From positions 496,001 to 560,000 of the forward strand of contig JACYFD010000004.1 of assembly GCA_014803435.1 (NCBI GenBank): 64,000 bases of DNA, in the 5' to 3' direction. Positions 35,687-44,794 of the stretch are shown here, in pieces. Source of the DNA: Cellulosimicrobium terreum (lineage in GTDB: Bacteria > Actinomycetota > Actinomycetes > Actinomycetales > Cellulomonadaceae). A model generated the notes under the pieces. It was not told the DNA's origin. It was given only the letters and a program-made list of their open reading frames with translations, and did no database searches. The translations under genes and the position numbers were made by a program. How positions within the stretch are numbered: the first letter of the stretch is position 1; each line of letters starts with the position of its first letter.

Positions 35687-36843
35687 CGCGCCACCTCGAC
35701 GAGCGCCGCGATGCCGAGGCCGCCACCGACGGCGACCGTCGCGAGCCCCCGCGTCCCGGCCGGGGCGCCCGCGCGGACGAGCCGGGAGAAGAGCCGGACG
35801 ACGGCGACCGCGCCGCTCGCACCCCACGGGTGGCCGAGCGCGAGCGCACCGCCGTCGGCGCACACCCGGTCGGCGAGACCCAGTGCGTCCGTGACCGCGA
35901 GCACCTGCGCGGCGAACGCCTCGACGACCTCCACGGCCGCGAGGTCCTCGACCTGCCAACCGGCCCGCTCCAGCGCGGCCCGGGTCGCGGGCACGGGTCC
36001 CAGCCCGGGCTCCGCGGGGTCCGACCCGACGGTCGCGGTCGCGACGAGGCGCAGGCCGGGCACCCCGAGCTCGCGCCGCACCCGCTCCGGCACGATCGCG
36101 ACGCTCGCCGCGCCGTCGCTCACCGGGCTCGCCGTGGCCGCGGTGACGGTGCCGTCCGGCGTGAACGCGGCGGGCAGCCGGGGGAGCACGCCGGGGTCGA
36201 GCGTCCGCGCCCGCTCGTCGTGGTCCAGCCTGCGCGTACCGGGCGCGCCGAGGTGCACCGTCTCGGCGGCGAAGCGACCGGCCGCGTGCGCCGCCCTCGC
36301 GCGGGCGTGGCTGCGCACGGCATAGGCCTCCTGGCGCTCGCGGGAGATCCCGAGGCGGTGCGCGAGCGCGTCCGCGGCGGCGCCCATGCCGGGGTCGGCC
36401 CAGGGCGCGGGCGTGAACGGTGCACGCGAGTACGGCACGTCGCCGCCCGGCGTCCGGTGCGCCCGGGCCGGTGCGCGCGACGCGCTCTCCGTCCCGCCCG
36501 CGAGGACCAGCGTCGCGTCGCCCGCGCGGACCTGCTGCGCACCGAGGAGCACCGCCGCGAGCCCGGAGCCGCACTGGCGGTCCACCGTCACCCCGGGCAC
36601 CTCGACGCCGAGCCCGGCCGCCAGTGCCGCCACGCGGGCGACGTTGCCGCCGGGCCCGGTGCAGCACCCGAGCAGGACGTCGTCGACGTCGGACGGGCCA
36701 CCGAGCGCGCGCAGGTCGGCGTGCGTCGCGGCCAGCACCGACGCCGCGAGATCGGTCTCGGTCCGCGAGCGGTGCCCGTGGCCGGCGGTGCCGATCCACG
36801 TGCGCCGCGCCGCGACCACGACGGGTGTGTCCAGGTCGCTCAC
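35683..36843 (-). CDS. Thiolase-family protein in the biotin operon, second catalytic Cys missing
   Basis: A 386-residue thiolase-fold protein (GTG start). The nucleophile is present in VTVDRQCGSGLAAVLLGA (C91), as are VEVVEAFAAQ and ADGGALALGHPWGASGA with the active-site His. The usual C-terminal Cys-Ile-Gly-Gly-Gly reads ATVAVGGGLG, putting Ala at residue 371 where the proton-transfer cysteine should be. It may therefore be a condensing or transferase-like variant. It lies between an acyl ligase and the BioM ATPase, with 4-base overlaps on both sides. Confidence 0.85.
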   Translation of the reverse strand: MSDLDTPVVVAARRTWIGTAGHGHRSRTETDLAASVLAATHADLRALGGPSDVDDVLLGCCTGPGGNVARVAALAAGLGVEVPGVTVDRQCGSGLAAVLLGAQQVRAGDATLVLAGGTESASRAPARAHRTPGGDVPYSRAPFTPAPWADPGMGAAADALAHRLGISRERQEAYAVRSHARARAAHAAGRFAAETVHLGAPGTRRLDHDERARTLDPGVLPRLPAAFTPDGTVTAATASPVSDGAASVAIVPERVRRELGVPGLRLVATATVGSDPAEPGLGPVPATRAALERAGWQVEDLAAVEVVEAFAAQVLAVTDALGLADRVCADGGALALGHPWGASGAVAVVRLFSRLVRAGAPAGTRGLATVAVGGGLGIAALVEVAR

Positions 36844-38282
36844 GGCAGCGGCACCAGACCGGCTGCGGCCGGCTCCGCCCCGTCGAGCAGCTCACGGACC
36901 CCGCCGCGCGCCGGCTTTCCCGAGGGCGTGCGGGCCAGCGCCGTCGTGCCGTACCAGCGGCGCGGGCGCTGCGCGGGCGCGAGCGCGGAGCGCGACACCC
37001 GCTCGAGGTGGGCCCGCAGGCCCGGCCGCGGGTCGCACTCGACGACCGCGGTGACGACCGAGCCGAACCTGCGGTGCGGGGTTCCGACCACGACGACGTC
37101 GCGCACGCCCGGGACCGTGCGCAGGACGACCTCGACGTCTTCGGGCACGACGGTCGCGCCGCCCGTGAGGATCGCGCCGTCGCCACGGCCCCGCAGAACG
37201 AGCCGGTCGGGTCCCGTCGCGGGGCGGGTCGCGTGGCCGGGCGCCGGGGTCGCACGCAGGTCGGCGAGGTCCCCGACGGTGCACCACGCGCCGTCGCGCC
37301 GCAGCGGGCCGGTGGCACGGGCGAGGTAGCCGTGCGCGACCCAGGGCGAGCGGACCCACACCTCGCCGGTGGTCGCGGCGGGCACGGGCCGCACGTCGAC
37401 GTCGACCTCGGGGAAGGGCCGCAGCCCCGTGCCGTCCGGGTCGTGGGCGACGAACGAGAGCTCCACCGCGCCGTAGTAGGCGAGCACGTCGACCCCGAGC
37501 GCGGCCGCCCGCTCCCGCGCGCCGGCCCGGAGCGAGGCGCCCCCGACCACGGCGTGCCGCAGCCGGGAGGGAGCGCCCGCGGCGACGGCGTCGACGACGT
37601 CGTCGAGGACCTGCGGGACGAGGTGGACGACGTCGCTGGACGCGAGCGCCGCCGTCGTCTCCGCGGGCGTGCGCGTGAGGTAGGCGCACGCGCCGAGTGC
37701 CAGGGTGTGCACCGCGGCGAAGCAGTAGAGCGACGACGCGAGCGAGCCCGGGACGAGCACCGTGTCCGCAGGGAGCGCGCCCGTCAGGCGGGTGACGTGG
37801 TCGAACGACGCCGTCCACGACGAACGCGACCGCACGACGGCCCGCGGTCGGCCCGTGCTGCCCGACGAGAACCCGGCCCATGCGAGGTCGTCCGGCTCGG
37901 GCCGCGGGACCAGCCCGCCGGTCGCGTCCGGGTCGTCGACGTGCGTCCCGCGTGGCAGCGGGACCTCCAGGAAGGTGCGGGGCGCGACCGTGCGCAGGAC
38001 CTCGGCCCGCTGCGGTCGTGACCATGCGGGGTCGCAGACGAGCGGGGTCGCGCCGACCCGGTCGATCGCGAGCAGCGCCGTGAGCAGGTCGACCGGGTCG
38101 GGCAACGACACCGCGACGAGGTCGCCCGGCACGGTCCCCGACGCGCGCAGGAGACGCGCGCCTGCACGGACGTCGGCCGCGAGCTCGGCGTACGTGCGGG
38201 TGCGGTCCGGTGTGCGCAGGGCAAGGCGTCCCCGGGCCGTCGGGTCGGCGGCGTGCTGCAGGACCTGCTGGGCGACGGGCAC
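36840..38282 (-). CDS. AMP-forming acyl-CoA ligase in the biotin operon
   Basis: A 480-residue ANL-superfamily enzyme. The ATP loop is GFSSGSTGRPRAVVRS, ADTVLVPGSLASSLYCFA follows, LAYYGAVELSFVAHDP is motif A5, and RTPSGKPARG near the C-terminus holds the catalytic lysine of motif A10. It is shorter than typical fatty-acid ligases and resembles MenE-like enzymes. No men genes are nearby. Within bioY-x-x-bioM-bioN its substrate may be a pimelate-like acid, an inference from position only. GTG start 38282, 20 bases after bioY. Confidence 0.85.
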   Translation of the reverse strand: MPVAQQVLQHAADPTARGRLALRTPDRTRTYAELAADVRAGARLLRASGTVPGDLVAVSLPDPVDLLTALLAIDRVGATPLVCDPAWSRPQRAEVLRTVAPRTFLEVPLPRGTHVDDPDATGGLVPRPEPDDLAWAGFSSGSTGRPRAVVRSRSSWTASFDHVTRLTGALPADTVLVPGSLASSLYCFAAVHTLALGACAYLTRTPAETTAALASSDVVHLVPQVLDDVVDAVAAGAPSRLRHAVVGGASLRAGARERAAALGVDVLAYYGAVELSFVAHDPDGTGLRPFPEVDVDVRPVPAATTGEVWVRSPWVAHGYLARATGPLRRDGAWCTVGDLADLRATPAPGHATRPATGPDRLVLRGRGDGAILTGGATVVPEDVEVVLRTVPGVRDVVVVGTPHRRFGSVVTAVVECDPRPGLRAHLERVSRSALAPAQRPRRWYGTTALARTPSGKPARGGVRELLDGAEPAAAGLVPLP

Positions 38283-38302
38283 GGGAACACTCTCTCGCAG
38301 GT

Positions 38303-38935
38303 TCAGGCGCGCGGGCGTCGGGCCGCGGGGTAGGCCCGCAGGACACCGGCGGTGATCGCGGCGGCGGCGACCGCCTTGAGCAGGTCGCCGGGCAGGAAGG
38401 CGAGCGAGAGCAGCGCGGTCGTGCCGAGCGGGACGCCCGTGACGAGCGCCTGGACGGGGAGACCGAACGCGTACACCACGCCGACACCGCCGACGATGCA
38501 GGCGACGAGGACACCCCAGAACGTCACGCGGCGCAGGCGGTCGACGAGCAGACCGACGACCGCGGCGCCCGCGACGAAGCCGAGGAGGTACCCCGCCGAC
38601 GGCCCGACGAAGACGGCCAGACCCCCGCGACCGCCGGCGAGCACCGGGAGGCCGGCGGCGGCCAGCGCGAGGAACACCACGACCGACAGCGCCCCGCGCC
38701 ACGCCCCGAGGATCGCCCCGGCGAGCATGACCCCGAGCGTCTGGAGCGTGATCGGGACCGCGTTGCCGAACAGCGGGACGGAGCCGGGCAGACCGAGCAC
38801 CGCGAGCAGGGCGGCGAACGTCGCGACCCGCGCGACGTCGGCCGCGTCCAGGGCGAGGCGGCGGCGCGACGCGACCCGGGTGGTCGGGGCCGTCACCTGC
38901 GTCGTCGGGGTCGTCGGGGGTGCGGTGTCGGTCAT
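38303..38935 (-). CDS. bioY: Biotin transporter S component BioY
   Basis: A 210-residue six-helix membrane protein. VPLFGNAVPITLQTLGVMLA is the BioY signature, followed by AGAILGAWRGALSVVVFLAL, FVGPSAGYLLGFVAGAAVVG and FLPGDLLKAVAAAAITAGVL with the conserved Asp/Lys. About 30 Thr/Pro-rich residues precede the first helix. ATG 38935 has GGAG upstream. First gene of a five-gene operon with the ligase, thiolase, BioM and BioN. Confidence 0.95.
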   Translation of the reverse strand: MTDTAPPTTPTTQVTAPTTRVASRRRLALDAADVARVATFAALLAVLGLPGSVPLFGNAVPITLQTLGVMLAGAILGAWRGALSVVVFLALAAAGLPVLAGGRGGLAVFVGPSAGYLLGFVAGAAVVGLLVDRLRRVTFWGVLVACIVGGVGVVYAFGLPVQALVTGVPLGTTALLSLAFLPGDLLKAVAAAAITAGVLRAYPAARRPRA

Positions 38936-39037
38936 GGTGCTCCGTCCGGTGCAGGGTGTCGGGTCGGGACCACTCTTCCGTCCGGCGGCAGGGCGCGACG
39001 ACCGGGGTGGGGACCACGACGACGCCCCGGCGTGCAC

Positions 39038-39074
39038 GGTTCGGACAACCGGTTGGAGGGAACCACCAAACCGG
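39038..39074. repeat. Cluster of GGTT/AACC inverted repeats upstream of bioY
   Basis: GGTT-CGGAC-AACC (39038-39050), AACCGGTT (39047-39054) and CCGGTT...AACCGG (39049-39054 with 39069-39074) overlap in the 163-base gap between the FHA gene and bioY. It could be the operon terminator of the FHA gene, a repressor site for bioY, or both. It does not match the published BioQ half-site order. Confidence 0.4.
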
Positions 39075-39098
39075 GGGTGCGAAAGCTGTACGAAGTGC

Positions 39099-39953
39099 TC
39101 AGGCCTCGCCGGGCATCGCGCGGCGGACGACGAGGCGTGTCCACGCCCCGAGGTACACCCGATCGCCGTCGGAGACCTCGCGGCGCTGGCCCGCGGGGAT
39201 CGGGTCGGTCGGCAGCGGCTCGCCCGCGGGGCTCAGGAACGTCCCGTTCGACGACTGCAGGTCCTCGACCCACCAGCGCTGTCCGTCGGTGCTGAGCTGG
39301 CAGTGCCGACGGGACACACCGGTGTCCGACCCGCAGTCGACCTGCGGGTGGATGCCGCGCGACGCGGACGGCCGACCGACGAGCACGCTGCGCTCACGCA
39401 GCACGACCAGACCGGGCAGCCCCGCCGACGGCATCGGGTCCTCGGGCTGCTGCGCGGTGTACCAGTCCGGGTCGACCCACACCTCGACGACCCACTGGTC
39501 CGGGCCGGGCACCGAGGGCGTCGGCAGGTGCGTGCCCGACGGCGCCGCGGGCGTGCTCGCGCCCGTGACCGCAGACACCGGGTCGGGCTCGGCGGTACCC
39601 GGGTCGGGCTCGGCCGGACCGGCTGGCACGGTGGGCGCCGGCGATCCGGTGGGCGCCGGTGGGTCCAGGGAGAGCACCGACGAGGGCTCCACCGGATCGG
39701 GCGCGGAGCCCGTCGTGAAGTCGTACCCGCAGTTCTCGCAGAACAGTGCGGCCGCGGAGGCCGGGCTGGAGCAGTTGGGGCACGTCACCGGATCGGCGCT
39801 CGCAGGCGCCGCCGGGCCGGACCCGCCGGCGTCGGGCGCCCGGTTCCCCGGAGCCGAGCCGGGGGACGGCTCGGCGGCCGCGATGGGCGCACCGCAGACG
39901 TCGCAGTAGTCCGTCGAGGCGGAGGCGTGCCCGTTGGGGCAGACGGCGCTCAA
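39099..39953 (-). CDS. Zinc-ribbon FHA-domain protein
   Basis: A 284-residue protein with two N-terminal zinc ribbons (CPNGHASASTDYCDVCGAPI and CPNCSSPASAAALFCENCG), a Pro/Thr/Ala-rich middle, and a C-terminal FHA domain (VLVGRPSAS, VSRRHCQL, LQSSNGTFL) that binds phosphothreonine. The start is a TTG at 39953 forming a TTGA overlap with the VWA stop. The N-terminus lacks the ETTS phosphorylation motif of GarA/OdhI, so it is not a plain orthologue, but in this operon it is the obvious reader of PknG phosphorylation. Confidence 0.88.
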   Translation of the reverse strand: MSAVCPNGHASASTDYCDVCGAPIAAAEPSPGSAPGNRAPDAGGSGPAAPASADPVTCPNCSSPASAAALFCENCGYDFTTGSAPDPVEPSSVLSLDPPAPTGSPAPTVPAGPAEPDPGTAEPDPVSAVTGASTPAAPSGTHLPTPSVPGPDQWVVEVWVDPDWYTAQQPEDPMPSAGLPGLVVLRERSVLVGRPSASRGIHPQVDCGSDTGVSRRHCQLSTDGQRWWVEDLQSSNGTFLSPAGEPLPTDPIPAGQRREVSDGDRVYLGAWTRLVVRRAMPGEA

Positions 39954-41230
39954 CGCCGGACTCGCGTCGTCTTCGTCGAGGCGGTGTCGAGCGCCATCTC
40001 GTCCAGGGTCGACGTGTTGCGCTTGAGCCGCACGGTGCCGTGCTCCTCGTCGTCGATGTCGACGACCCGGCGCAGACGCGACGTCGCCTCGTCGTTGCCG
40101 GTCTGCTGCGCGAGCTGGACCGCACGGCCGAGCTTCACCGTCGCGGTCGCCTCGTCGCCCGCGGACTTGGCCGCGAGCCCCTCCTGGATGGCGGTCGCGA
40201 GCTCTGTCTGGCCCGTGTAGTGCGCCACCTCGGGACTGATCCGCGTCGTGAGCGCGTCGTCGTCCGACCACTTGGCCTTGACCAGGCCGGAAGAGACCAC
40301 CTCACCGTTGACCGCGAGCTGCACGCGTGCGGCCAGCTGCTCGGAGCCCACCGGCTTCGACCCGACCCGCACGGAGACGTGGTAGTCCCGTGTCTCGTCG
40401 CCCCAGGACCCGGTCGGGTAGGAGCCCGTCAGCGGGTTGACCTCCGCACGGCGGCTCGTGAGGTCCTCGACCGTCGGGGCGACCTGGCGGACGAACAGCA
40501 CCTGAGCCCCCTGCGGCGCCCAGACCCGCAGGTCGGCGGAGGCGACGCCGCGAGCCATCGACGCCTGGATCAGGGCCTGGAAGTCCGTGGCGATCTCGCT
40601 CGGGTCGGCGATGAGGTCGACCGTGCCGAGCAGTGCGGTCGAGATCTCGCGCAGCTCGTCGACCTGCCAGCGCGAACCGACGCCGCGGGCGTCGCACTGG
40701 AAGTGGCCCGTGACGTCGCGGATCGCCGAGGAGAGGTTCGCGCGCGGCTCGGACTCGTTCTTGCCGTCGGTCAGCAGGATCGCGTGCCGCTGCGTGGCCT
40801 GCGGGACCGTCTCGAACAGCTGGTCTGCCAGGCGCAGCCACGTGCTCATCGCCGTGCCGCCGCCGGGCGCCATCATCGAGATGGCGCGCTTCGCCTCGCC
40901 GCGAGCGCCGGGCTCCATCTGCACCATGGACATGCGCGCGTTCGGGTACGGGAACGCGCGGTTCGCCACGTGGCTGCCACCGATGATCGCGAACCAGGTG
41001 CCGTCGAGGATCGTGTCGACCGCGACCTGGGCGGCGTGCTTCGCCGCCTCGATGTTGCGCCCGGACATCGAGCCCGACGTGTCGACCATGATGATCTCGG
41101 CAACCCCGCCGCCTGACCCGCCGCCCGCCGTCCCCGCACCCGTGCAGGTCACGGTGACGATCGCGTGGACATCGGTGGCGCCGTCCGACAGGAACTCGTT
41201 CTGGAAGACGTCGGCGGAGAACTCGGCCAT
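39950..41230 (-). CDS. VWA-domain protein
   Basis: A 426-residue cytosolic von Willebrand factor A protein. The metal site is IIMVDTSGSMSGRN (D50, S52, S54), with GGGTAMSTW and ILLTDGKNES giving the other metal ligands. The second half is a beta-rich domain (YHVSVRVGSKPVGSE) followed by a helical, TPR-like tail. ATG 41230 has AAGGAG upstream; the gap to the PP2C gene is 34 bases. It probably acts as a metal-dependent scaffold for the kinase, phosphatase and FHA proteins encoded with it. Confidence 0.9.
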   Translation of the reverse strand: MAEFSADVFQNEFLSDGATDVHAIVTVTCTGAGTAGGGSGGGVAEIIMVDTSGSMSGRNIEAAKHAAQVAVDTILDGTWFAIIGGSHVANRAFPYPNARMSMVQMEPGARGEAKRAISMMAPGGGTAMSTWLRLADQLFETVPQATQRHAILLTDGKNESEPRANLSSAIRDVTGHFQCDARGVGSRWQVDELREISTALLGTVDLIADPSEIATDFQALIQASMARGVASADLRVWAPQGAQVLFVRQVAPTVEDLTSRRAEVNPLTGSYPTGSWGDETRDYHVSVRVGSKPVGSEQLAARVQLAVNGEVVSSGLVKAKWSDDDALTTRISPEVAHYTGQTELATAIQEGLAAKSAGDEATATVKLGRAVQLAQQTGNDEATSRLRRVVDIDDEEHGTVRLKRNTSTLDEMALDTASTKTTRVRR

Positions 41231-41264
41231 GGGGGCTCCTTCGCTGGGGTTGCTCTCAGGCAGG

Positions 41265-42440
41265 CTATCGGGTGTTGGGTGCTGGTTCCTCGTGCGCACC
41301 CGCCGGCGGACCGTGCGGTGCGACGCGGGCCAGGGTGACGGTGATGTTGTCGCGCCCGCCCTGCTCGTTGGCCCAGCGCACGAGGGCCGCCGAGAGGTCC
41401 AGCGGCTCCGTCCCGGTGGGCGGTCCGAGGGACTCCTGGGTGGCGTGCACGAGCGCGGCGACGTCGTCGGCGGGCGAGCAGTAGTTCCACAGGCCGTCCG
41501 AGCACACGAGCAGCCAGCCGGCGCGGTCGAGCACGGTCGCGACCGTCCGTGCGACCGGGTCGGGGGCGTCCGGGCCCAGCCACCGCGTGATCGCGTGCGC
41601 CTGCGGGGCGTTCTCCGCGGCGGCGCGCGCGATCCCCTGGGCCATCATCTCCTGCGCCCACGAGTCGTCGACGCTGAGCTGGCGGGCCTCGCCTTCGTCC
41701 GGCACCCAGTAGACCCGGGAGTCGCCGACCCAGCCCGCGACGACGAGCGGCCCGTCGACCACCGCGGCCGCGAACGTGCACGACGGCGGGTTGTCACGGT
41801 CGGCCATCTCGCCCACCGTCGCGAGGATGGCGTCGTTCGCGGCCCGCGACGCGTCTGCGAGCCGGGCGCTCCACATGCCCATCCGGGCCGCGGGCGGGCC
41901 CACCACCGGGTCGCTGCCGGCCGGGCCGCCGTCGGCGAGGAGGTCGCGCGCGGCCCGCGCCGCCGCGAGGCTCGCGACGTCGGAGTCGGGCGCGGACGAG
42001 ACGCCGTCGCACACGACGAGCACCGCGGACGCCGTGCCGGTGTCCTCCAGCGCGTGCAGCGCCATCGCGTCCTCGTTGCGTGCGTGGCGGATCCCCCGGT
42101 CGCAGACACCCGCGACCCATGTCGCCGGGCGCTCGGTCCAGTGGTCCCGCTCGGAGGCGGCCGGTTCGCCGCACTCCGTGCAGTAGCCGTCGGCTGCGAC
42201 GAATCCGCCGCAGCGCGAGCACGGGCGCGCCGCCGGGGCCGTCGGGACCTCGGAGGGCTCCGGGTCCGGGTCGAGGACGGCGGCGGGTGCCGCCACCTCC
42301 GGCTCGGGGGCGGTCGGGACAGCGAGGGGTGTCCCGCACGCCTCGCAGAACCTGCTGCCGGGCGACGCGGGCTCGCCGCACGACGGGCAGTCGAGGGCAG
42401 CCTCCGCGTCCGCGGCGACGGGATGCTCCGTGGCGCTCAT
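41265..42440 (-). CDS. PP2C-family Ser/Thr phosphatase with two zinc ribbons
   Basis: A 391-residue phosphatase. Two zinc ribbons come first (CPSCGEPASPGSRFCEACG and CSRCGGFVAADGYCTECGEP). Then the PP2C metal motifs: IRHARNEDAMAL, VCDGVSSAPDSD, VAGWVGDSRVYWV, LLVCSDGLWNYC and GGRDNITVTLARV, a complete set. It presumably reverses PknG phosphorylation. ATG 42440 overlaps the pknG stop by ATGA, so kinase and phosphatase are made together. Confidence 0.92.
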   Translation of the reverse strand: MSATEHPVAADAEAALDCPSCGEPASPGSRFCEACGTPLAVPTAPEPEVAAPAAVLDPDPEPSEVPTAPAARPCSRCGGFVAADGYCTECGEPAASERDHWTERPATWVAGVCDRGIRHARNEDAMALHALEDTGTASAVLVVCDGVSSAPDSDVASLAAARAARDLLADGGPAGSDPVVGPPAARMGMWSARLADASRAANDAILATVGEMADRDNPPSCTFAAAVVDGPLVVAGWVGDSRVYWVPDEGEARQLSVDDSWAQEMMAQGIARAAAENAPQAHAITRWLGPDAPDPVARTVATVLDRAGWLLVCSDGLWNYCSPADDVAALVHATQESLGPPTGTEPLDLSAALVRWANEQGGRDNITVTLARVAPHGPPAGAHEEPAPNTR

Positions 42441-44794
42441 CGGAGCGTCCACCTGCGCACGTCGTTCGCGTCGTCGACGAGCGTGATCCGGTCCGCACGC
42501 TCCTCGGTGAGGGTCGCGAGCTCGCGGTAGGCCGCCTCGAGCGCGTCGCGCAGCGCCGGCTCGTCCGCGGGCACGCCCGCGATGCTCGTCGTCGGAGAGG
42601 GCCCCGACTCGGTCACGACGCCGAGCGCGGACCGCAGGACCCCGACCGCGAGCAGCGCGCGGTCCCGCGGCGCGATCGACACCGCCTGGATGCTCGACAT
42701 CGCGTCCGAGAGGGCCGGCAGACCACGACCCGACGCCGCGAGCAGGTGCGCCCGCAGCATGCGCGACTCGACGTACGAGCTGCGCGTCGGGGTGACGAGG
42801 TCGAGGGCGTGCAGCGCACCGTCGAGGTCGCCGCGCGCCTCGCGGATGCGCATGAGCCCGAACGCGGCCGGGGCGGTGAAGTTCGCGTCCGTCCGCGCGC
42901 AGATGACGTACAGGGACTCGGCGATGTCCGGCTCGCCGCTCAGCTCGCACGCCGTCGCGAGCGCGAGCTTCGGCGCGATCTCGCCCGGGACCTGCCCGTA
43001 CACCGCGTTGAACGACGCCCGGGCCGAGAGCGGGTCGCCCTGGGCGAGCTCGGCGAGGCCGCCGAGCCACGCGGCACGCCACTCCCACGGGTCGTCCGCG
43101 AGGATCCCGGCGATCGTGTCCCGCAGGACGTCGAACCGGGTCGCCTCGATCGCGGTCCGCGCCCGCGCGAGCCGGACCTCGACGGTGTCCTGCGGGGCGT
43201 CCCCGAGAGCGGCGAGGCGCGCGTCGGGGTCGGCCACGTTCACGCCGGCCAGCCAGCTGGCCATCGGGTCGGTCTCGTCGACGCGCAGCGTCGGCAGCTC
43301 GTCCCAGGCGAGCGGGCGCTCCGCGACGTCCGACACCGGCGCGTCGAACAGGACCGACGCCGCGGAGTGCAGCGCCGGGCTGCCCGGTCCACGGTCCGTC
43401 GCCACGACCTCGCGCAGCACCCCGACGACCTGGTGGCGCATCTCGTCGACCGTCGCGAACCGGTCGGACGGGTCGAGCGCGCAGGCCTTGGCGAGCAACC
43501 GGTAGAAGGAGTCGTAGCTCTGGAACACCGGGGTGTCGGCCACCGGGGGGAGCGAGGCCACGTACGTCGACGTGTTGCCGCGGAAGTCGAGGACGAGCGT
43601 CGCGAGCGTGCGGCCGATCGTGTAGACGTCGGACGCGACGGACGGTCCGACCTCCGCGACCTCCGGCGCCTGGTAGCCGACCGTCCCGAAGATGGCCGAC
43701 GTCAGGTCGTCCCCGCGGCGCACGCCGCCGAGGTCGATGAGCTTGACGCCGTCGCCCTGCTGGATGACGTTGTCCGGCTTGAAGTCGCAGAAGAGCAGGT
43801 TGTGGTCGTGCAGGTACGCGAACGCGGGCAGGATCTCGAGGATGAAGGCGAGCGCCTGGTCGCTCGGCAGCGGGTCGACCGTGCCGGCCGCCTCGCGCCG
43901 GTCCGTGAGGATCTCCTTGAGCGACTTGCCGCCCACGTACTCCATGACGGTGTACCCGGCGCCGTCGTGCATCGCGAAGTTGTAGATCTCCACGATCAAC
44001 GGGTGCTCGACCTCGGCGAGGAACTGGCGCTCGGAGATCGCGGCCGCGAACGCGTCCGGGTCGCCCGAGTTCAGCAGGCCCTTGAGCACGACCCAGCGCC
44101 CGTTGACGTTGCGGTCCCGGGCGAGGTAGATCCAGCCGAGACCACCGTGGGCGAGACACCCGACGACCTCGTACTGCCCGCCGACGAGGTCGCCGGGGCT
44201 GAGCTGAGGGGTGAAGTCGAAGCGGTTGCCGCAGTGCGGGCAGAAGCCGGACGTGCGGCCCGGCTGCCCGTCGCGCGAGCGGCCGACCTTCTCCCCGCAG
44301 GCGGGGCAGTACCGCTTGCGCTCCGGCACCTCGGGCACGGCCATGACGGCCTGCAGCGGGTCGGTCACGGGCGCGGACGGGACGGTCGTGAGGCCGGCAC
44401 CGAGCCGGTGGCCGCGCAGGCGGGTCGACGACGTCCCGGTCCGCCGGGTCGCCCTCGACCCGGTCGCGGCGGTGCGCGCCGAGCCGAGCGCCGCCGTCGC
44501 GAGCCGGCTCGAGCTGGTGCGGCCGGTCCGGGTCGAGCGCTCGGCGTCGGGGTCGTTCTCCGAGAGCGCTCCGGCGGCGGGCCGGGCCTCGGCGAACCCG
44601 GTGCCCAGCATCGCCGAGGGTGAGGCCGCGGCGCTGCCGCGCGCGGTGGTCGAGGGGCTCGAGGTCGTGCTCGCGGCCGTGCCGGCGCCCTCGGTCGAAG
44701 GTCCTCCGGCGGGCGCGCCGCACACGTTGCAGTAGCCGTCCTCGATGGTGCCCGGGCAACCGGGCTCCGAGCACGGGATGGTCGCGGTCGTCAC
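42437..44794 (-). CDS. pknG: Serine/threonine protein kinase PknG
   Basis: A 785-residue soluble kinase with the PknG layout. An extra N-terminal zinc ribbon (CSEPGCPGTIEDGYCNVCG) and a disordered Ser/Thr-rich stretch are followed by the rubredoxin-like ribbon (CPACG at 163, CPHCG at 185). In the kinase domain K238 lies in VVLKGL, the catalytic loop is LLFCDFKPDN (D337) and the metal motif DLG at 354. A long TPR region follows. In mycobacteria and corynebacteria PknG phosphorylates GarA/OdhI to control 2-oxoglutarate dehydrogenase and glutamate use. GTG start with AAGGAG upstream, overlapping the preceding gene. Confidence 0.95.
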   Translation of the reverse strand: MTTATIPCSEPGCPGTIEDGYCNVCGAPAGGPSTEGAGTAASTTSSPSTTARGSAAASPSAMLGTGFAEARPAAGALSENDPDAERSTRTGRTSSSRLATAALGSARTAATGSRATRRTGTSSTRLRGHRLGAGLTTVPSAPVTDPLQAVMAVPEVPERKRYCPACGEKVGRSRDGQPGRTSGFCPHCGNRFDFTPQLSPGDLVGGQYEVVGCLAHGGLGWIYLARDRNVNGRWVVLKGLLNSGDPDAFAAAISERQFLAEVEHPLIVEIYNFAMHDGAGYTVMEYVGGKSLKEILTDRREAAGTVDPLPSDQALAFILEILPAFAYLHDHNLLFCDFKPDNVIQQGDGVKLIDLGGVRRGDDLTSAIFGTVGYQAPEVAEVGPSVASDVYTIGRTLATLVLDFRGNTSTYVASLPPVADTPVFQSYDSFYRLLAKACALDPSDRFATVDEMRHQVVGVLREVVATDRGPGSPALHSAASVLFDAPVSDVAERPLAWDELPTLRVDETDPMASWLAGVNVADPDARLAALGDAPQDTVEVRLARARTAIEATRFDVLRDTIAGILADDPWEWRAAWLGGLAELAQGDPLSARASFNAVYGQVPGEIAPKLALATACELSGEPDIAESLYVICARTDANFTAPAAFGLMRIREARGDLDGALHALDLVTPTRSSYVESRMLRAHLLAASGRGLPALSDAMSSIQAVSIAPRDRALLAVGVLRSALGVVTESGPSPTTSIAGVPADEPALRDALEAAYRELATLTEERADRITLVDDANDVRRWTLR

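Noticed and set aside
39038-39064. GGTT/AACC dyads as a BioQ operator
   Set aside because: The BioQ site reported for corynebacteria has half-sites in the opposite order, so the match fails; kept only as an unknown repeat.
39099-39953. FHA protein as a direct GarA/OdhI orthologue
   Set aside because: It is twice the length, begins with two zinc ribbons and lacks the ETTS phosphorylation motif; only a functional analogy is claimed.
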